Origin: an uncultured Roseburia sp.
GTDB taxonomy: Bacteria > Bacillota > Clostridia > Lachnospirales > Lachnospiraceae
Assembly (NCBI GenBank): GCA_947088345.1
Contig: CAMUGE010000006.1
Location: forward strand, 28,702-92,701
Direction of reading: 5' to 3'
Length of the DNA stretch: 64,000 nt
A program made the position numbers and the translations under genes. Each line of letters starts with the position of its first letter. Positions within the stretch are counted from its first letter, which is position 1. Under the pieces are notes generated by a model that made no database searches, was not told where the DNA came from, and saw only the letters and a program-made list of their open reading frames with translations. Positions 18,268 through 26,667 of this stretch are shown here, piece by piece.

Positions 18268-19632
18268 ATGACATTAGAATGGATTGCAAATATTTGTGGC
18301 GGGACGCTTTCTGGCAGCGAGTCAGATCAGAAGATCGAGGTGACGGGCGTTCATACAGACAGCCGCGAGATAAAAAGCGGATGGCTGTTTATTCCGTTAA
18401 AAGCAGAGCGTGACGGTCATGACTTTATCGCTGCGGCAGCAAAAAACGGGGCTGTGGCCGCGCTTTCCGAGAGAGAACTGGACGGCAGTCTGCCCTATAT
18501 CAGAGTGGCGGATACAAAAGCCGCAATGCATCGGCTGGCTGCAGCCTATCGGCGCTCTCTTGCTGTTAAAGTAGTCGGCATTACCGGGAGCGTGGGAAAG
18601 ACCAGCACAAAGGAGATGATTGCGTCGGTGCTGGCCGAACAGTATCAGGTGTTAAAGACCGAGGGCAACTACAATAATGAGATCGGGCTTCCGCTTACCA
18701 TATTTCGTCTCAAAAAAGAGCATGAGGTTGCCGTGTTGGAAATGGGAATTTCAGATTTCGGTGAGATGCATCGCCTTGCCGGGATGGCGTATCCGGATCT
18801 GTGCGTGATTACAAATATCGGGTTAAGCCATCTGGAGCATCTGGGCAGCCGGGACGGCATTTTAAAAGCAAAGACAGAGAGTTTTTCTCATATCAAAGAA
18901 AACGGCGCTGCTATCTTAAATGGAGACGACGATAAACTCTGCGCGTTGACAGAGGCGGACGGAAAGCCGGTGATATTTTATGGAATCGGGAATGATAAAG
19001 GCGATGGCAGAGAAGTGTATGCAGATCAGATTGATGCGGAGAGTCTAAAACAAACCTGCGCTGTCATTCATATCGGAGAGGAACAGTTTCCGGTCTGCAT
19101 ACCGGCTGCGGGAGCGCATAATGTCTACCATGCGCTTGCGGCGGCCTGTGTAGGAACAAAGCTGGGACTTAGCGCCGCACAGATCAGGCGCGGGATTGAG
19201 CATGTGCAGTCCATAGACGGAAGAAACCGCCTGATTGAGCAGGGGAAAATCACGATCATTGACGCCTGCTATAATGCGAGTCCAAATTCCATGAATGCGT
19301 CCATTGATGTGCTCACAAAGGCCAGGGGGAGAAAAATTGCGGTGCTCGGCGATATGGGAGAGCTTGGACCGGATTCAAAAAAACTTCATGCACTGGTCGG
19401 GGAGTATATTGCCGGCGCTCCGATTGACGCATTGTTTTGCACCGGCACACTTGCGTCTGAGATCGTTGCGGCGGCAAAAGCGGCGGGCAGCAGCGCAGAT
19501 CTAATCTACGAAAACAGCAGGGAGACGCTGATTGAAAAACTGCGGCAGTATAAACAGGAAGGCGATACGATACTGGTCAAAGCATCGCATTTTATGGAGT
19601 TCCATAAAATTGTAGACGCTTTGTCAGAATAG
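18268..19632 (+). CDS. murF: UDP-N-acetylmuramoyl-tripeptide-D-alanyl-D-alanine ligase
   Basis: A 454-residue cytoplasmic Mur ligase that attaches the D-Ala-D-Ala made by Ddl to the UDP-MurNAc tripeptide. It shows the substrate domain (VHTDSREIKSGWLFIPLKAE), the P-loop GITGSVGKTSTKEMI near residue 110, EGNYNNEIGLPLTIF, and the C-terminal domain (IDACYNASPNSMNASI, LGDMGELG). TGGAGG ahead of 18268 decides the start; the ORF is open from 18232 and would overlap ddl. Confidence 0.93.
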   Translation: MTLEWIANICGGTLSGSESDQKIEVTGVHTDSREIKSGWLFIPLKAERDGHDFIAAAAKNGAVAALSERELDGSLPYIRVADTKAAMHRLAAAYRRSLAVKVVGITGSVGKTSTKEMIASVLAEQYQVLKTEGNYNNEIGLPLTIFRLKKEHEVAVLEMGISDFGEMHRLAGMAYPDLCVITNIGLSHLEHLGSRDGILKAKTESFSHIKENGAAILNGDDDKLCALTEADGKPVIFYGIGNDKGDGREVYADQIDAESLKQTCAVIHIGEEQFPVCIPAAGAHNVYHALAAACVGTKLGLSAAQIRRGIEHVQSIDGRNRLIEQGKITIIDACYNASPNSMNASIDVLTKARGRKIAVLGDMGELGPDSKKLHALVGEYIAGAPIDALFCTGTLASEIVAAAKAAGSSADLIYENSRETLIEKLRQYKQEGDTILVKASHFMEFHKIVDALSE

Positions 19633-19654
19633 ACAGAAAGGCAGGAAAAAGATT

Positions 19655-19894
19655 ATGTTGAATCCATCCGGCATTTTAAAACTGGTTGGCATCAAAAATA
19701 AATTTATGTCATTGCATCCCAAATTTTCGGCGTTTATCGGGCATTTGATGAGAAACGGGATTGCCGAGGGGAGTGTAATTGAGATTACTGTGACAGGGCC
19801 GGACGGGGAAACGGTTACATCCAATATGAAAGTGACACAGGATGATATTGCGATGTTCCAGGAGATCGCAGAAACAGTATCTACTTTTCGGTAG
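19655..19894 (+). CDS. Conserved small hypothetical protein
   Basis: A 79-residue protein starting MLNPSGILKLVGIKNKFMSL and containing EGSVIEITVTGPDGETVTSN. It has no signal peptide, membrane helix or known motif. A ribosome site (AAAGGCAGG) is present, and it lies 22 bases after murF and six before recJ, so it is in the same transcript. I have no functional assignment. Confidence 0.6.
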   Translation: MLNPSGILKLVGIKNKFMSLHPKFSAFIGHLMRNGIAEGSVIEITVTGPDGETVTSNMKVTQDDIAMFQEIAETVSTFR

Positions 19895-19900
19895 GGAAAT

Positions 19901-21658
19901 ATGGAAAACTGGTTAGTGATAAACAAGGGAGCCGATTTTCAGGGAATCGGGGAACGTTTTTGTATCAGCCCGGTTCTGGCGAGGCTGATCCGAAACAGAG
20001 AAGTGGTCGGGGATGAAGCGATTGCCAGATATTTAAACGGCGGCATGGAATGCCTGTATGACCCGCACCTGTTAAAGGATGCGGATCTGCTCTGTGAAAA
20101 GCTGTCATACGCAGTTGACTGCGGAAAAAAAATACGTATTATCGGCGACTATGACATCGACGGCATTATGTCGACTTATATTATGTATCAGGGTATCAGC
20201 CGTGTGGGCGGAACTGTGGATTTTCAGATACCGGACCGAATTACAGACGGTTACGGACTAAACGAAAATCTGATTCGCCGGGCGGCCGCGGACGGGATCG
20301 AGGTTATTGTAACCTGCGATAACGGAATCTCGGCGATGCGGGAGATTGCGCTTGCCAAAGAACTGGGAATGTCGGTGCTCGTGACCGACCATCATGAGAT
20401 CCCTTATCAGGAAGAAAACGGGAAGCGCATTTATCAGAAAAGTGAGGCGGACGCCATTGTAAATCCAAAACAGCCGGACTGTAAGTATCCGTTTTCGGGC
20501 CTGTGCGGGGCAGCTGTAGCATGGAAAGTTATTCAGGTATTGTATGAAAAACGCGGGGCAGCGGCAGAGGAGGCAGAAGCTTTTCTTGAAAATGTGGCTT
20601 TTGCGACAGTCGGCGACGTGATGGATCTGAAAGATGAGAACAGGATTCTTGTCAAGGAGGGGTTAAAACGGATTCGCTGCACTTCAAATGTTGGAATGCG
20701 CGCTCTGATCTTAAAAAATAATCTGGAACCGGGTCAGATATCGGCATATCATTTCGGTTATGTCTTAGGGCCCTGTATCAATGCAAGCGGGCGTCTCGAC
20801 ACAGCGAAGCTGGCGCTGAAACTCTTTCTGGAACAGGACGCGCCGACAGCTTCCGCTATTGCCGCGGAACTTACAAAATTAAATTCCATGCGCAAGGATA
20901 TGACGGCAGAAGGCGTTTTGTCAGCCCGCGCCGTTGTGGAAGCGGGTAACGCCGGGGAAAAGGTCTATGTTATCTTCCTGCCCATGGTACATGAAAGTCT
21001 TGCAGGGATTATTGCGGGCAGAATCAGGGAAGCATACAACAGGCCGACTTTTGTCCTGACGCGCTCGGAAGACGGGGTGAAAGGTTCCGGCAGATCCGTC
21101 GAGGGGTATTCCATGTATGACGAGTTGTGTAAGTGCAGCGAATTTTTTACAAAATTCGGCGGTCATCCGATGGCTGCCGGATTATCCATGCGTGAAGAAT
21201 CGGTTGATGCATTTCGGGAAAAAATAAATATATGCTGTGAGTTGACAGAAGCGGATTTTATCCCTAAGATAAAAATAGATATTCCGATGCCGGCGGGATA
21301 TCCTGATGTGGCGCTGGTACAGGAGCTTACGCGTTTAGAGCCGTATGGAAAAGGGAATCCAAAGCCCCTGTTTGCGGACCGGGATCTTGGAATCAGACAG
21401 GCCTCTGTCGTCGGAAAAAACAAAAACGTGCTGAAGCTTGTTTTGACGACAAGCAGGAGCGAGCGTGTTTCTGCGGTTTATTTTGGCGACGTTGCGGCGT
21501 GGATAAATTATTATAAAGAAAAATATGGAAGCGAGGAGCTGGACAGGGCCTTTGCGGGCCAAAACAACAGGATACGGCTCTCTGTCGTATACGATCCGCA
21601 GATAAACCGGTATCAGGGGGCAGAAACAATACAGCTTGTCATCCGCAATTACCGATAG
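19901..21658 (+). CDS. recJ: Single-stranded-DNA-specific exonuclease RecJ
   Basis: A 585-residue DHH-family 5'-3' exonuclease acting in recombination and mismatch repair. Metal-binding motifs are present: IGDYDIDGIMSTYIMY (motif I, about residue 83), TCDNGISAMREI, LVTDHHEIPY (DHH, about residue 163) and FGGHPMAAGLSM (DHHA1, about residue 420). The C-terminal OB-type domain ends with DPQINRYQGAETIQLVI. It starts six bases after the small protein gene and is slightly longer than a minimal RecJ core, as usual in Firmicutes. Confidence 0.92.
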   Translation: MENWLVINKGADFQGIGERFCISPVLARLIRNREVVGDEAIARYLNGGMECLYDPHLLKDADLLCEKLSYAVDCGKKIRIIGDYDIDGIMSTYIMYQGISRVGGTVDFQIPDRITDGYGLNENLIRRAAADGIEVIVTCDNGISAMREIALAKELGMSVLVTDHHEIPYQEENGKRIYQKSEADAIVNPKQPDCKYPFSGLCGAAVAWKVIQVLYEKRGAAAEEAEAFLENVAFATVGDVMDLKDENRILVKEGLKRIRCTSNVGMRALILKNNLEPGQISAYHFGYVLGPCINASGRLDTAKLALKLFLEQDAPTASAIAAELTKLNSMRKDMTAEGVLSARAVVEAGNAGEKVYVIFLPMVHESLAGIIAGRIREAYNRPTFVLTRSEDGVKGSGRSVEGYSMYDELCKCSEFFTKFGGHPMAAGLSMREESVDAFREKINICCELTEADFIPKIKIDIPMPAGYPDVALVQELTRLEPYGKGNPKPLFADRDLGIRQASVVGKNKNVLKLVLTTSRSERVSAVYFGDVAAWINYYKEKYGSEELDRAFAGQNNRIRLSVVYDPQINRYQGAETIQLVIRNYR

Positions 21659-21709
21659 CGGATCTCTCCTGAAAACAGTAAATGATAGGGAAAGGTATGG
21701 TCAGATATC

Positions 21710-22666
21710 ATGTTTAACGGAAAAAAAGAACGGATTTTGGAAGAGGAACTGGAGAAAGAGCGCCAGTTATGTGAAAAGCGCGGCGCAGCAATAAAAGCAG
21801 TGCATGCGAAAAAAGAAGATTACGGCAAACAGCTCGCGCGTGCGATGGACTCTCAGAAAAAGACGGCGGGTTATGCGGGGCAGATGAAAGAGTCGTCAGG
21901 TCAGATTACGGAACTGACGAAAAATGGGGCGGAGACTGCGGCGGATATTCATGGAGAGCTGATTCGCATGAACAATACAATTGAATCGTTTGATGCCAAC
22001 CACTCTGTTTTTCTTGGAAAAATGAAAGAACAGAGCGAGAAAGCGATGGAGCATCTGGAAAAAGAGCGTAAATTAGGTCCTGCTGCCGGAGATCTGGCTG
22101 CATTGACCGGACAGATGCAGGAAAATTTCAATGCCATGAAAGGGACCTCTGCAAAAATGCTTGATTTTTCCAAGGATATGAGTGTGATCTGTTTAAACGC
22201 GGCGCTTGAGGCAGGCAGGATGGGGGAGAACGGAAGCCGCTTTGTGGTTGCCACAGAAGATGTGCGTTCCCTTGCAGAGCAGTATGAAAATGCAGTCAGG
22301 GAAATGGACGGCATGCTGGAGTCATATCAGCAGCAGACAGCTGACCTTACGGCGAAAGTTGAATTGCTGGAGTCCATGATAAAGGAACAGACGGTATCGT
22401 TAACAAAGACGGCCACGGCGATGATGACAGGCATGGGCGATTACAAAAACGGTCAGCTCGATCTGCACGGCATTGTGCAGGAATCCGTCATTGGCCGCTC
22501 CGATGCGCTGATTCAGCTTGCGCAGGATGTGGTCAGATTAAACGGAGAACTGGCGGGAAGTATTGAAAAGACAGAGGAGGAAATCAGCAGCGGAAAAGAG
22601 GCTCTGCTTGATTTGGACAAAACGGCGCGGGAGATCTTTACGGCTGTAAAGGAGGAACAAAAGTAA
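21710..22666 (+). CDS. Soluble chemoreceptor-like coiled-coil protein with degenerate tip
   Basis: A 318-residue, almost entirely helical protein with no membrane segment or sensor domain. Residues about 155-205 resemble an MCP hairpin tip (MSVICLNAALEAGRMGENGS, then FVVATEDVRSLAEQYE), but several tip residues normally contacting CheA/CheW differ (ICLNAALEAGRMGENG where families read [17 protein letters not shown]). It may be a divergent receptor or a scaffold. It follows recJ by 51 bases and ends in a strong terminator, so it may be expressed with the recJ transcript. Confidence 0.65.
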   Translation: MFNGKKERILEEELEKERQLCEKRGAAIKAVHAKKEDYGKQLARAMDSQKKTAGYAGQMKESSGQITELTKNGAETAADIHGELIRMNNTIESFDANHSVFLGKMKEQSEKAMEHLEKERKLGPAAGDLAALTGQMQENFNAMKGTSAKMLDFSKDMSVICLNAALEAGRMGENGSRFVVATEDVRSLAEQYENAVREMDGMLESYQQQTADLTAKVELLESMIKEQTVSLTKTATAMMTGMGDYKNGQLDLHGIVQESVIGRSDALIQLAQDVVRLNGELAGSIEKTEEEISSGKEALLDLDKTAREIFTAVKEEQK

Positions 22667-22686
22667 ATAACAGGTATTCGGAGAAG

Positions 22687-22746
22687 AACTGCAGCTTGAG
22701 GAAACGGATTTTATTTTACCGTTGTCTTGGGCTGCAGTTTTTTTTT
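22687..22746 (+). terminator. Rho-independent terminator
   Basis: AACTGCAGC (22687-22695) pairs with GCTGCAGTT (22731-22739), with an inner AAACGG/CCGTTG stem, followed by a run of T. It ends the ddl-to-chemoreceptor block. Confidence 0.8.
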
Positions 22747-22819
22747 CCACAAGAATAATGGAACAGTCGGCTCTGCCGGCTTTGTTTTTTAAATATTTAT
22801 TAAGATAGATATAATAATG

Positions 22820-22853
22820 TTGACAGGACAATATTATATAGTGTATAGTATTG
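22820..22853 (+). promoter_or_regulatory. padR promoter with overlapping palindromic operator
   Basis: TTGACA at 22820-22825, 18 bases, TATAGT at 22844-22849. The palindrome CAATATTATA (22829-22838), five bases, TATAGTATTG (22844-22853) matches in nine of ten pairs and covers the -10 box, as expected for autorepression by the PadR protein encoded next. Confidence 0.6.
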
Positions 22854-22898
22854 GCAGATCAATAATATTATAATTAAAACATGAAAGGAGTGGGGTCT

Positions 22899-23216
22899 AT
22901 GGTATTTAATACGGGTGCTGCTCTGCTGGATGCAATCGTTCTTGCTGTCGTATCCAAAGAGGATGAGGGCACATACGGTTATAAGATCACGCAGGATGTG
23001 CGGCGGGCGATTGAAGTGTCAGAATCTACATTATATCCGGTTCTCAGGCGTCTGCAGAAAGAAGACTGCCTTGTGGTATACGATATGGAATGCGGCGGCA
23101 GAAACCGGCGGTATTACCGGATCACGGATACCGGTCAGGTGAAATTGAAAGAATACCGAAAGAACTGGGAAGATTATTCTTCGAAAATATCAAGATTATT
23201 TTCTGAGGAGGTATGA
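22899..23216 (+). CDS. PadR-family transcriptional regulator
   Basis: A 105-residue winged-helix repressor: LDAIVLAVVSKEDEGTYGYK, then STLYPVLRRLQKEDCLVVYD and GRNRRYYRITDTG, the typical PadR DNA-binding wing. It lacks the long C-terminal helix of class I members, so it is a short class II form that would dimerise through its single tail helix. AAAGGAGTGGGG before 22899 sets the start. It is followed at once by the DUF1700 and DUF4097 genes, the standard partner set for this regulator in Clostridia. Confidence 0.85.
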   Translation: MVFNTGAALLDAIVLAVVSKEDEGTYGYKITQDVRRAIEVSESTLYPVLRRLQKEDCLVVYDMECGGRNRRYYRITDTGQVKLKEYRKNWEDYSSKISRLFSEEV

Positions 23217-23232
23217 GTGGATGGAGGATATA

Positions 23233-24156
23233 ATGAGGAAAGAAGAATTTTTACAGCAATTAGAGCAGCTTCTCTCTGGTATCTCGGAGGAAGAGCGAAA
23301 AGAGGCGATGGCGTTTTATCGTAGTTATTTTGAGGATGCAGGTGCAGAAAATGAGGCGTCTATACTGGAAGAACTGGAGTCGCCTCAGAAAGTGGCGCAG
23401 AGTATATTAAAAGATCTGGGAATGGTTGTAGTTTATGACGGTACGAACGCCGACGGCAAATCCGCGGGCTGCAGCGAGAACAGCAGTGAAAACTCCGGCA
23501 AAGGCGCACAGAGCCGTTCCGGAGGTAACAACAGTTATGCAGGAAGTGAGAGCAAATCCGGCGAAAACGGATACGCAGGCAATACTGGTTACGGAAGCTA
23601 CGGAAATGGAGGCTATGGAAACGGAAGCTACGGAAACGGAGGCTACGGAAATGGAAGCTACGGAAACGGGAATTATGCGGGCGAAAGAAAAAACCAGAGT
23701 GTGAACGGGACAGAAAACAGTTACGGTTATGGATCTTATGCCGGAAACAGCGGCGCGAACAGCGGTCAGAACAGACAGATCGGCATCATTGTAGTAGCCG
23801 TGGCAGCTATTTTGCTCTCCCCGATCTGGCTGGGACTGCTCGGAGGAGCTTTTGGCGTTGTCGTAGGTCTTGTGGGGGCAGTTTTCGGAATTATCGTAGC
23901 GGCCGTAGCGGTCATGGGTTCTCTGCTGATTGCAGGCGTGGCAGTGATTACAGCCGGCTTTAGCGCAATCTTCAGCGGGTATGTTGCCGGAGGAATCGGT
24001 GTGATCGGCGTTGGAATGCTTTTGCTTTCACTTGGGATGCTTGCGGTAATTGCGACAGTCTGGGCGATCGGAAGTTTCCTGCCGTGGGCATATCAGGGAA
24101 TCCGTGGATGGTGGAGTCAGGTATGGTCAAAAAGAAAGGGGAAAAAGATATTATGA
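23233..24156 (+). CDS. DUF1700 membrane protein with Gly-Tyr-Asn repeats
   Basis: A 307-residue protein: an N-terminal HAAS/DUF1700 helical domain (FLQQLEQLLSGISEEERKEA), then a low-complexity linker with Ser/Asn/Gly and GYGNGSYGNG repeats (about residues 75-170), then four or so hydrophobic helices (about 180-300). The family occurs with PadR regulators and probably acts in envelope stress sensing, but no activity is known. ATG 23233 has TGGAGG five bases before it; ATG 23221 is possible. Its TGA overlaps the next ATG. Confidence 0.75.
   Translation: MRKEEFLQQLEQLLSGISEEERKEAMAFYRSYFEDAGAENEASILEELESPQKVAQSILKDLGMVVVYDGTNADGKSAGCSENSSENSGKGAQSRSGGNNSYAGSESKSGENGYAGNTGYGSYGNGGYGNGSYGNGGYGNGSYGNGNYAGERKNQSVNGTENSYGYGSYAGNSGANSGQNRQIGIIVVAVAAILLSPIWLGLLGGAFGVVVGLVGAVFGIIVAAVAVMGSLLIAGVAVITAGFSAIFSGYVAGGIGVIGVGMLLLSLGMLAVIATVWAIGSFLPWAYQGIRGWWSQVWSKRKGKKIL
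23596..23670 (+). repeat. Coding 15-base tandem repeat (Gly-Tyr-Gly-Asn-Gly type)
   Basis: Five near-identical 15-base units, agcTACGGAAACGGA or ggcTATGGAAACGGA, encode alternating SYGNG and GYGNG. The units differ by few bases, so slippage could change copy number without breaking the frame. Confidence 0.8.
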
Positions 24157-25067
24157 AAAAATTTACAAAAGTAAGCTTAGTACTGTCAGGCTTGTTTGCC
24201 GGGCTTGGAATACTTTTGATTCTTATTGCATCCATTATGGGCGCAGGTTTTCATACACTGCGCCAGATGGCTATTGACGGCAGCTTCCATCTTTGGAACT
24301 GGCATTTCGGAGAGGACGGCTTTTATTACAGTTCCACCGACGGCCTGGAACGCGGCGAACAGGCAGGCTCTTTTGACAGCGACGAAGTGGAAAACCTGGT
24401 GCTTGATGTCAGCCAGGCGGAAATATTGTTTGCAGATTTGGATGAAAGTGATAAAATAACAGTACAACTGGAAAATGGGGTCAAAAGTAAATATTCATGC
24501 AGTTTGGACGACGGTACGCTTACTGTCCGGTATGTATTAAAACATCATTCCGCTATCAAGGGAGGCGCGGTTATCACGATCGGGATTCCGGACGGAATGT
24601 CATTTGAGACAATGGATTTTGATATTGGAGCTTCTTCCCTTGAAATTGACTCATCGAATTTCAGCTGCAATACGTTAAAGATGGATGTGGGCGCCGGCGA
24701 TATGGATGCGGAATATCTGAATGTCACAGACAGGATGGATCTCACGCTGGGCGTGGGAAATGTCGATATTTCCGACGGTTCTTTTGGAGAGATGCGATTG
24801 GACTGCGGGCTTGGCGTATTAAACTTAAGCGGCTCTGTAGGCGGTGATGTGACGGCGCACTGCGGTATGGGGGAGCTTGACTTGGAGCTGCGCGGTGACG
24901 AAAAGGATTATGATTTCGATATATCCTGCGGCCTGGGAAGCCTTGAGGTGAACGGAATGTCCTATGGGGGGCTTGGCGGCAGCAAAACGATACGCAATGA
25001 AGGCGCGACAAAGAAAATGAAGCTGGAATGCGGCATGGGCAATGTGGAAGTATCGCTGTATGAATAA
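24153..25067 (+). CDS. DUF4097 envelope protein
   Basis: A 304-residue protein with one N-terminal membrane helix (VSLVLSGLFAGLGILLILIA) and an extracytoplasmic beta-solenoid DUF4097 region made of repeated short strands (FDIGASSLEIDSSN, MDVGAGDMDAEYL, LGVGNVDISDG, CGLGVLNLSGSVGG, CGMGELDLEL). It overlaps the DUF1700 gene by four bases, giving translational coupling. PadR-DUF1700-DUF4097 sets are common in Firmicutes; the solenoid may sense or bind a surface component. The exact role is unknown. Confidence 0.8.
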   Translation: MKKFTKVSLVLSGLFAGLGILLILIASIMGAGFHTLRQMAIDGSFHLWNWHFGEDGFYYSSTDGLERGEQAGSFDSDEVENLVLDVSQAEILFADLDESDKITVQLENGVKSKYSCSLDDGTLTVRYVLKHHSAIKGGAVITIGIPDGMSFETMDFDIGASSLEIDSSNFSCNTLKMDVGAGDMDAEYLNVTDRMDLTLGVGNVDISDGSFGEMRLDCGLGVLNLSGSVGGDVTAHCGMGELDLELRGDEKDYDFDISCGLGSLEVNGMSYGGLGGSKTIRNEGATKKMKLECGMGNVEVSLYE

Positions 25068-25108
25068 CCGAGTCGCTTTTGTCTCCGCGGAAGAAAGGGA
25101 GAAATTAC

Positions 25109-26437
25109 ATGTGGAAAGTAATTCGAACAGTGATTGAGATTCTGGCGGCGCTTACACTTGCAGGCGTTCTGTCCGCAGTTGTCATAAGATACGGAACCGG
25201 TCAGGATACCGTTCAAAAAGAGGCGCAGACGACAGCCGCAGAAAATTCTGCGGCTGATTCTGCAGGGGAAAAGGCAGACGCGGGGCCTGCGAAAGAAAAC
25301 GTCAAAAAAGATTTACAGGGCAGCAGCCGTCCTGTTTCCGGAGAACAGGACGATTCGGAAGAAAAGGTATCCGCAGCTGCGGATTCGCGTCCGGATGAAG
25401 ATCATTTGGATACGGAACAGATGCGGGAGGAGAGCCCGGGGGCGCTGCCGGAGGAAGAAAATGCGAATCGGGAGCAGCAGCCGGACAACGAGGCAGTTTC
25501 GACAGAAATAATCCTGACCGGCGACGTTTTGTTTGACAAGGCTTTTCGCGCCGGGTATGATGCGGCTGGAATCGACGGCGTTGTGTCAAATGAACTGAGA
25601 GAGCAGTTAAACGCGGCGGATATCCTTATGATTAACCATGAATTTCCATTTAGCGATCGTGGGACGCCGATGGAAGATAAGCAGTTTACATTCCGCTGTC
25701 CGCCTTCCTATGTTACGGCGCTGGGAGAACTTGGCGTAGATATTGCTTCTCTGGCAAACAACCACGCGCTTGATTACGGGACGGATGCGCTGCTGGATAC
25801 TTTTGAGACGCTGGACGCTGCCGGTATCCGGTATGCGGGAGCCGGATTGACAAAAGAGCGCGCCGAGCAGGTTCAGATCATGGAGTTAAACGGTATGCGC
25901 TTTGGTTTTCTGGCCGTCACAAGAGTAGTGCCGGTTGTGGAGTGGAAGGTTGAAGTGCAGACGCCCGGCCTATTTTCCTGCTATGACGACACGCGTTTAT
26001 TGGAGTTGGTCCGGGAAGCGAAAAATCAGTGTGATTATCTGATTGTTTTTCCGCATTGGGGAGTTGAGCGGGAAGAGATACCGGAGGATTATCAGGCAGC
26101 GATTGCAGAGCGCTGTATCGAAGCGGGCGCAGACGTTATTGTCGGCGCGCACAGCCACTGTCTGCAGAGTGTGGAATATATTCAGGGGAAGCCTGTGTTT
26201 TACAGTCTGGGAAACTTTATTTTTGGGTATGCGATCGAGCGTACCGTATATCTTAAAATAACGGTAGATGAACAGGGAAACCCGCTTTTTCAGCTAATCC
26301 CCGCATTTTCATCCGGCGGGATTACACAGCTGGCGGGGGCAAAGGACGCGGCGCGTACAATAAGCCGTCTGAATGAAATATCACAGACCGCCGGCATAGC
26401 GGAGGACGGAACGGTATGTCCGCATATTTCGCAGTAG
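25109..26437 (+). CDS. CapA family protein (metallophosphatase-like)
   Basis: A 442-residue exported protein: an N-terminal membrane helix (VIEILAALTLAGVLSAVVIR), an acidic Ala/Glu/Asp linker (about 30-135), then a CapA (PGA_cap) domain with metal-type motifs ILTGDVLFD, NHEFPFSDRG, LANNHALDYG, PHWGVE and GAHSHCLQ. CapA proteins belong to poly-gamma-glutamate capsule systems, but many Clostridial homologues occur alone, as here without capB or capC. It follows the DUF4097 gene by 41 bases and precedes a strong terminator. Confidence 0.8.
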   Translation: MWKVIRTVIEILAALTLAGVLSAVVIRYGTGQDTVQKEAQTTAAENSAADSAGEKADAGPAKENVKKDLQGSSRPVSGEQDDSEEKVSAAADSRPDEDHLDTEQMREESPGALPEEENANREQQPDNEAVSTEIILTGDVLFDKAFRAGYDAAGIDGVVSNELREQLNAADILMINHEFPFSDRGTPMEDKQFTFRCPPSYVTALGELGVDIASLANNHALDYGTDALLDTFETLDAAGIRYAGAGLTKERAEQVQIMELNGMRFGFLAVTRVVPVVEWKVEVQTPGLFSCYDDTRLLELVREAKNQCDYLIVFPHWGVEREEIPEDYQAAIAERCIEAGADVIVGAHSHCLQSVEYIQGKPVFYSLGNFIFGYAIERTVYLKITVDEQGNPLFQLIPAFSSGGITQLAGAKDAARTISRLNEISQTAGIAEDGTVCPHISQ

Positions 26438-26525
26438 GGACGAAAAGATCTTTCGCGTCTTATCTGAAACGACCTGTCAGGGATTTCTTAATATTGTTCG
26501 GCGAATATGTAAAGTGTTAACATAG

Positions 26526-26563
26526 CAAAAGCCGGGAACCTGTTCACAAGTTCCCGGCTTTTG
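26526..26563. terminator. Strong bidirectional-type terminator hairpin
   Basis: CAAAAGCCGGGAAC (26526-26539) and GTTCCCGGCTTTTG (26550-26563) form a perfect 14-base stem with T on the right and A on the left. Confidence 0.85.
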
Positions 26564-26599
26564 ATGTCAGGGCATAATCTAAATTCGCCAATAATTTTC

Positions 26600-26628
26600 T
26601 GGTCAAAAGACGGCGCCTGTGCTATAAT
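26600..26628 (+). promoter_or_regulatory. Sigma-A promoter of the phosphohexomutase gene
   Basis: TGGTCA at 26600-26605, 17 bases, TATAAT at 26623-26628, 40 bases before the ATG. Confidence 0.6.
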
Positions 26629-26667
26629 GCATAATGGAAAAAAATTGGAAAGAAAACGAGGCAGAAT

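Noticed and set aside
23596-23670. Short tandem repeats that could suggest a CRISPR or minisatellite
   Set aside because: Units are 15 bases, contiguous without spacers and in frame in a protein; they encode GYGNG-type repeats.
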